This document shows, one piece after another, positions 52,914 through 55,916 of a stretch of DNA of 55,916 nt. The translations under genes were made by a program, and so were the position numbers. This stretch comes from DASXAQ01 sp036406615. GTDB lineage: Bacteria > Actinomycetota > UBA4738. The DNA lies in NCBI GenBank assembly GCA_036406615.1, contig DASXAQ010000044.1, positions 1-55,916 of the forward strand. The letters run 5' to 3'. The notes beneath the pieces are model-generated. The model worked only from the letters and a program-made list of their open reading frames with translations, did no database searches and was not told the origin of the DNA. How positions within the stretch are numbered: position 1 is the stretch's first letter; each line of letters begins with the position of its first letter.

Positions 52914-53863
52914 GCTCGCGCGACCGCAGCCGCGAAACCGTCCAGGCCGCCGGGGGAGTGGTCGTGCTCGGTGAGGGCGCCGACGCCACGACCGCGCTCA
53001 TCCACCGTCCGCGCTACGACGACTGGTCCCTGCCGAAGGGCAAGCTGCTGCCGGGCGAGCGCCACGAGGAGGCGGCGGTTCGCGAGGTGCAGGAAGAGAC
53101 GGGCCTTCGCTGCCGGCTCGGCCGGTTCCTCGGCGAGGTGTCCTACCTGGATCGCAGCGGCAAGACGAAGGTGGTGCGCTACTGGATCATGCATCCGGTC
53201 GACCAGCCGGGCTCGTTCGTTCCGGGAGACGAAGTGGACCAGCTGCGTTGGGTGAGCCTGTCCGACGCGCTCTCGGAGCTGAGCTACGCGCATGACCGCG
53301 AGCTGGTCGAGGGCCTGCTGAACGGCGGTTCGCGCGGGCACGCCGCCGCACACCACGTTGCGCGTTCGGGTCCCAACGGTGGGCACGCCGGCGCCGTCGG
53401 GAAGACCACCATCCTGCTCATCCGCCATGCCAAGGCGGGCGTTCGTTCGAAGTGGCCCGGGCCCGACGAGGAGCGGCCCTTGACCGCTCGCGGACGAAAG
53501 CAGGCACGCCGGCTGGTTTCGCTGGCGCGCGAGTTCCCCATCCGGCGTGTGGTCTCCAGCCCCTTCGCGCGCTGCGTCCAGACGGTCGAGCCGCTGGCGG
53601 CCGAGCTCGGCCGGCCGGTGGAGAGCGACGACGGCCTGGCGGAGGGCGCCGGGGCCAAGCCCGCGCTCTCGTTGATCGCCGAGCTGGGCGACGCGGCCCT
53701 GTGCACGCATCGCGACGTGATCGACGCGCTGCTCGGCGCGCTGGTGGAGCAGGGGCTGGATCTGGAGGCGGATCGGCCGACGGCCAAGGGCTCCGCGTGG
53801 GCGCTCGGCGTGGAGGACGGGCTCGTGGTTTCGGGCCGGCACGTGCCGGCGGCGTCCGACTGA
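52910..53863 (+). CDS. mutT1: NUDIX hydrolase plus SixA-like phosphatase (MutT1-type)
   Basis: A 317-residue fusion. The NUDIX domain (about residues 1-140) contains GKLLPGERHEEAAVREVQEETG, matching GX5EX7REUXEEXGU. The histidine-phosphatase domain (about 160-317) starts LLIRHAKAGV and has TARGRKQARRL and SSPFARCVQTVEPL. Mycobacterial MutT1 has this layout; it hydrolyses 8-oxo-dGTP and also diadenosine polyphosphates. ppk and mutT1 are adjacent in mycobacteria as well, which supports the assignment. The second catalytic His (CTHRD) is retained. Translation is coupled to the CHAD gene. Confidence 0.9.
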   Translation: MSSRDRSRETVQAAGGVVVLGEGADATTALIHRPRYDDWSLPKGKLLPGERHEEAAVREVQEETGLRCRLGRFLGEVSYLDRSGKTKVVRYWIMHPVDQPGSFVPGDEVDQLRWVSLSDALSELSYAHDRELVEGLLNGGSRGHAAAHHVARSGPNGGHAGAVGKTTILLIRHAKAGVRSKWPGPDEERPLTARGRKQARRLVSLAREFPIRRVVSSPFARCVQTVEPLAAELGRPVESDDGLAEGAGAKPALSLIAELGDAALCTHRDVIDALLGALVEQGLDLEADRPTAKGSAWALGVEDGLVVSGRHVPAASD

Positions 53864-53971
53864 CCTCTCCGCCGCCCGACGGCCTCCTCGGATCCGCCCA
53901 CGCCGCCGTGCGTTTGCCCGGCGTTCACCTGGCGTCCACCCGGCGATGCATGGATTCGGCTCCGCGGCGGG

Positions 53972-53977
53972 TAGGGT
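53972..53977 (+). promoter_or_regulatory. -10 box upstream of ppx
   Basis: TAGGGT, 10 nt before the TTG at 53988; transcription would begin only a few bases before that codon. Confidence 0.4.
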
Positions 53978-53987
53978 GGAAGACGAA

Positions 53988-54944
53988 TTGAAGGTCGCGG
54001 TCCTGGACCTCGGCAGCACCTCCTTCCGGCTCGTCCTCGCGGAGGCCGACCGGGAGGGCCGGATCGTCCCCCTGTCCAGCAAGCGCGCCGCGCTGAATCT
54101 CGGCCTGGTCGTCGGACGCGACGGCGAGATCTCCGAACCCCACGCCACGGCCGCCGTCTCGACCGTCGCGCGCTTCCGCCGCTACGCCGAGCGGGCCCGG
54201 CCCGATCTGATCCTGACGGTCGCCACCAGCGCGTTGCGCGATGCGTCGAACCGGGACGACGTGCTGCCGCGGCTCGAGGCCGCGGCGCGCGAGCCGATCC
54301 GCGTCCTGACCGGACGGGAGGAGGCCGCGCTGATGTTCGCGGCCCTGCACGCCGGGCTCGGGCTCGAGGGCGAGACGATCCTGGGGATCGACCTCGGCGG
54401 CGGCAGCCTGGAGATCGCGCTGGGCGACGACGTGAGTCTGGACTGGGCCGGGTCGCTGGAGCTCGGCGCGTCGCGCCTGACCGGGCAGTTCGTCCGCCAC
54501 GATCCGATCAAGCCGTCGGAGGCGCGAAGCCTGGGCGAACACGTTGGGCGCAGCCTGATCCCGGTGACGGACGAGGTCACGCGGTGGGGCGACGTCCGCT
54601 GCGTCGCGGCGGGCGGGACCGTCAAGGCGCTGGCCCGGCTGGTGGCCGCGGCCGCGGTGCAGGGCGAGTGGGACTCGGTCCACGGGTTCTCGATGGGCGC
54701 CGCCGACCTGGACGCGATGCGCGACCGCCTGCTGGACGCGTCGCGCGACAAGCGGCTGCGGATGCCCGGGATGAACGAGCGCCGCGCCGACGTCCTGGCG
54801 GCCGGCGCGGTGGTGCTGTCGACGCTGGCGGAGCTGCTTCGGCTTCCCGAGATCACCGTCAGCGAATGGGGCGTGCGCGAGGGGATCATCCTGGAGGCGC
54901 TCGGGCTGGTCGAGCCAACGCGCCTGGCCGCCGCGTCCGCCTGA
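53988..54944 (+). CDS. ppx: Exopolyphosphatase / guanosine pentaphosphate phosphohydrolase
   Basis: A 318-residue Ppx/GppA protein that removes terminal phosphates from polyphosphate or pppGpp. VAVLDLGSTSFRLVLAE is the first phosphate loop, GREEAALMF and GIDLGGGSLEIALG the second, all of the actin-like ASKHA fold. There is no C-terminal HD domain, so it is the short form. The TTG at 53988 is proposed because it gives the family N-terminus (M-KVAVLDLGS), has a GGTGGA-like site 7 nt upstream, and follows TAGGGT. ATG at 53946 or GTG at 53976 remain possible. Confidence 0.9.
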   Translation: MKVAVLDLGSTSFRLVLAEADREGRIVPLSSKRAALNLGLVVGRDGEISEPHATAAVSTVARFRRYAERARPDLILTVATSALRDASNRDDVLPRLEAAAREPIRVLTGREEAALMFAALHAGLGLEGETILGIDLGGGSLEIALGDDVSLDWAGSLELGASRLTGQFVRHDPIKPSEARSLGEHVGRSLIPVTDEVTRWGDVRCVAAGGTVKALARLVAAAAVQGEWDSVHGFSMGAADLDAMRDRLLDASRDKRLRMPGMNERRADVLAAGAVVLSTLAELLRLPEITVSEWGVREGIILEALGLVEPTRLAAASA

Positions 54945-55003
54945 CGCCCGGCCGTCTGACAGGCGGCGTTCGATCGACAGACTGGCTTCGGCTCGACCGA
55001 CCG

Positions 55004-55009
55004 TAAGCT
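55004..55009 (+). promoter_or_regulatory. -10 box for leaderless DUF255 gene
   Basis: TAAGCT, 6 nt before the GTG at 55016. Confidence 0.6.
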
Positions 55010-55015
55010 GGCCGC

Positions 55016-55916
55016 GTGAGCGACGTGGATCCACGACCGGCGAATCGGCTGGTCGGCGAGACCTCCCCCTACCTCCTCCAGCACGCCCACAACCCCGTGG
55101 ACTGGTACCCGTGGGGCGAAGAGGCGCTGGCGAAGGCTCGAACCGAGGACAAGCCGATCCTGCTGTCGATCGGCTACGCGGCATGCCACTGGTGCCACGT
55201 GATGGAGCGGGAGTCGTTCGAGGATCCCGCGACCGCCTCGCTCATGAACGAGCACTTCGTCTGCATCAAGGTGGATCGAGAGGAAAGGCCGGACCTCGAC
55301 GCGATCTACATGGACGCGGTCCAGACGATGACCGGCTCGGGCGGCTGGCCGATGACGGTGTTCCTGACGCCGGACGGCGTGCCGTTCTTCGCCGGCACGT
55401 ACTTCCCGCCGGTCGACCTGCACGGCATGCCGGCGTTCCCGCGCGTGTTGCAGGGCGTGGCCGAGGCATGGCGTGAGCGGCGCGACGTCGCCGACGAGCA
55501 AGGGCGCCGGGTGCTGGACGTCATCTCACGGGCGGCGTCGTCGGCCGAATCGCACGAGCCGCTGATCGAGGAGGTGCTCCGGTCGGCGTTCGAGGGGCTG
55601 CGGCAGGCGTTCGATCCCGAGTGGGGCGGGTTCGGCGGCGCGCCCAAGTTCCCGCAGCCGATGACACTGGAGTTCCTGCTGCGCTGCCATCTTCGCGGGT
55701 ACGACGGTGCGCTCGAGATGCTGACGACGACGCTGGATCGCATGGCGGCCGGCGGGATGTACGACCAGGTCGGCGGCGGCTTCCACCGCTATTCGACCGA
55801 CGCGCGCTGGCACGTCCCGCACTTCGAGAAGATGCTGTACGACAACGCGCAGCTGGCGCGCCTGTATGCGCATGCACGCCTCGACCCGGCGTCGGTGAAC
55901 GGAGGCACGGTCGGCG
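55016..55916 (+). CDS. DUF255/YyaL thioredoxin-domain protein (5' part)
   Basis: The gene runs off the end of the window; about 300 residues are readable from the GTG at 55016. NRLVGETSPYLLQHAHNPVDW and SIGYAACHWCHVMERESFED (a CxxC thioredoxin-like site in CHWC) begin the protein, then VDREERPDLDAIYM, GSGGWPMTVFLTPDG and GTYFPP. The start of the six-hairpin glycosidase-like domain follows (FDPEWGGFGGAPKFP; GGMYDQVGGGFHRYS). Full proteins of this family have about 650-700 residues (bacterial YyaL, human SPATA20); their function is poorly known. Confidence 0.93.
   Translation, partial: MSDVDPRPANRLVGETSPYLLQHAHNPVDWYPWGEEALAKARTEDKPILLSIGYAACHWCHVMERESFEDPATASLMNEHFVCIKVDREERPDLDAIYMDAVQTMTGSGGWPMTVFLTPDGVPFFAGTYFPPVDLHGMPAFPRVLQGVAEAWRERRDVADEQGRRVLDVISRAASSAESHEPLIEEVLRSAFEGLRQAFDPEWGGFGGAPKFPQPMTLEFLLRCHLRGYDGALEMLTTTLDRMAAGGMYDQVGGGFHRYSTDARWHVPHFEKMLYDNAQLARLYAHARLDPASVNGGTVG

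Overview
This is a high-GC (roughly 70% by eye), densely packed chromosomal window with no rRNA, tRNA, CRISPR array, insertion sequence or phage gene that I could find. Gene content points to an actinobacterial lineage. The evidence is a SAM-IV-like riboswitch before metH, the clpS-DUF2017 pair, ppk next to a MutT1-type NUDIX/histidine-phosphatase fusion, DUF664/DinB-type proteins, DivIVA-like proteins, and many genes whose start codon lies 6-9 nt after a TANNNT box (leaderless transcription). A full-length AceK, best known from Proteobacteria, is out of keeping with that. The organism is probably an uncultured or deep-branching actinomycetote, but a precise name cannot be read from this window.

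Layout. 1-8.5 kb: end of a PadR-like regulator, an autoregulated ArsR/SRPBCC pair, a secreted protein, a lone Lrp/AsnC ligand-binding domain, a response regulator, an L,D-transpeptidase, cysteine synthase, AceK, a CBS protein and a DUF2127 membrane protein. 8.5-20 kb: riboswitch-controlled metH, a DksA-type zinc-finger protein, msrA, small DinB-like proteins, a Rieske oxygenase, and an AraC/VOC/dioxygenase cluster. 20-27 kb: threonine dehydratase, ornithine cyclodeaminase-like protein, tag, aminotransferase, the sixA-clpS-DUF2017 group and two exported proteins. 27-36 kb: a zinc-ribbon/adenylate cyclase/AAA/TPR giant, then a group of coiled-coil DivIVA-like proteins interleaved with an FKBP lipoprotein and an HTH-TM-LytR_C protein. 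36-48 kb: ftcD, two more PLP dehydratases, a 5'-3' exonuclease, a response regulator, a Usp-Usp-Rieske fusion, a membrane cupredoxin, a degenerate cyclase paralogue and a geranylgeranyl-reductase-like flavoprotein. 48-56 kb: uppP, then a polyphosphate block (ppk, CYTH/CHAD protein, mutT1-like, ppx) and the start of a DUF255/YyaL protein.

How genes fit together. The ppk/CYTH-CHAD/mutT1/ppx run is a coherent polyphosphate and nucleotide-housekeeping unit. metH and ftcD tie into methionine and folate one-carbon flow. The 30.4-36.2 kb block looks like an envelope or polar-growth module: one canonical DivIVA-like protein plus two paralogous coiled-coil proteins that share an N-terminal GLFGY motif and a second C-terminal block, flanking an unusual membrane protein. 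This is the best candidate in the window for an undescribed system. The Usp-Usp-Rieske and membrane-cupredoxin pair is a second candidate, joining two redox domains and a nucleotide-binding stress domain in one operon.
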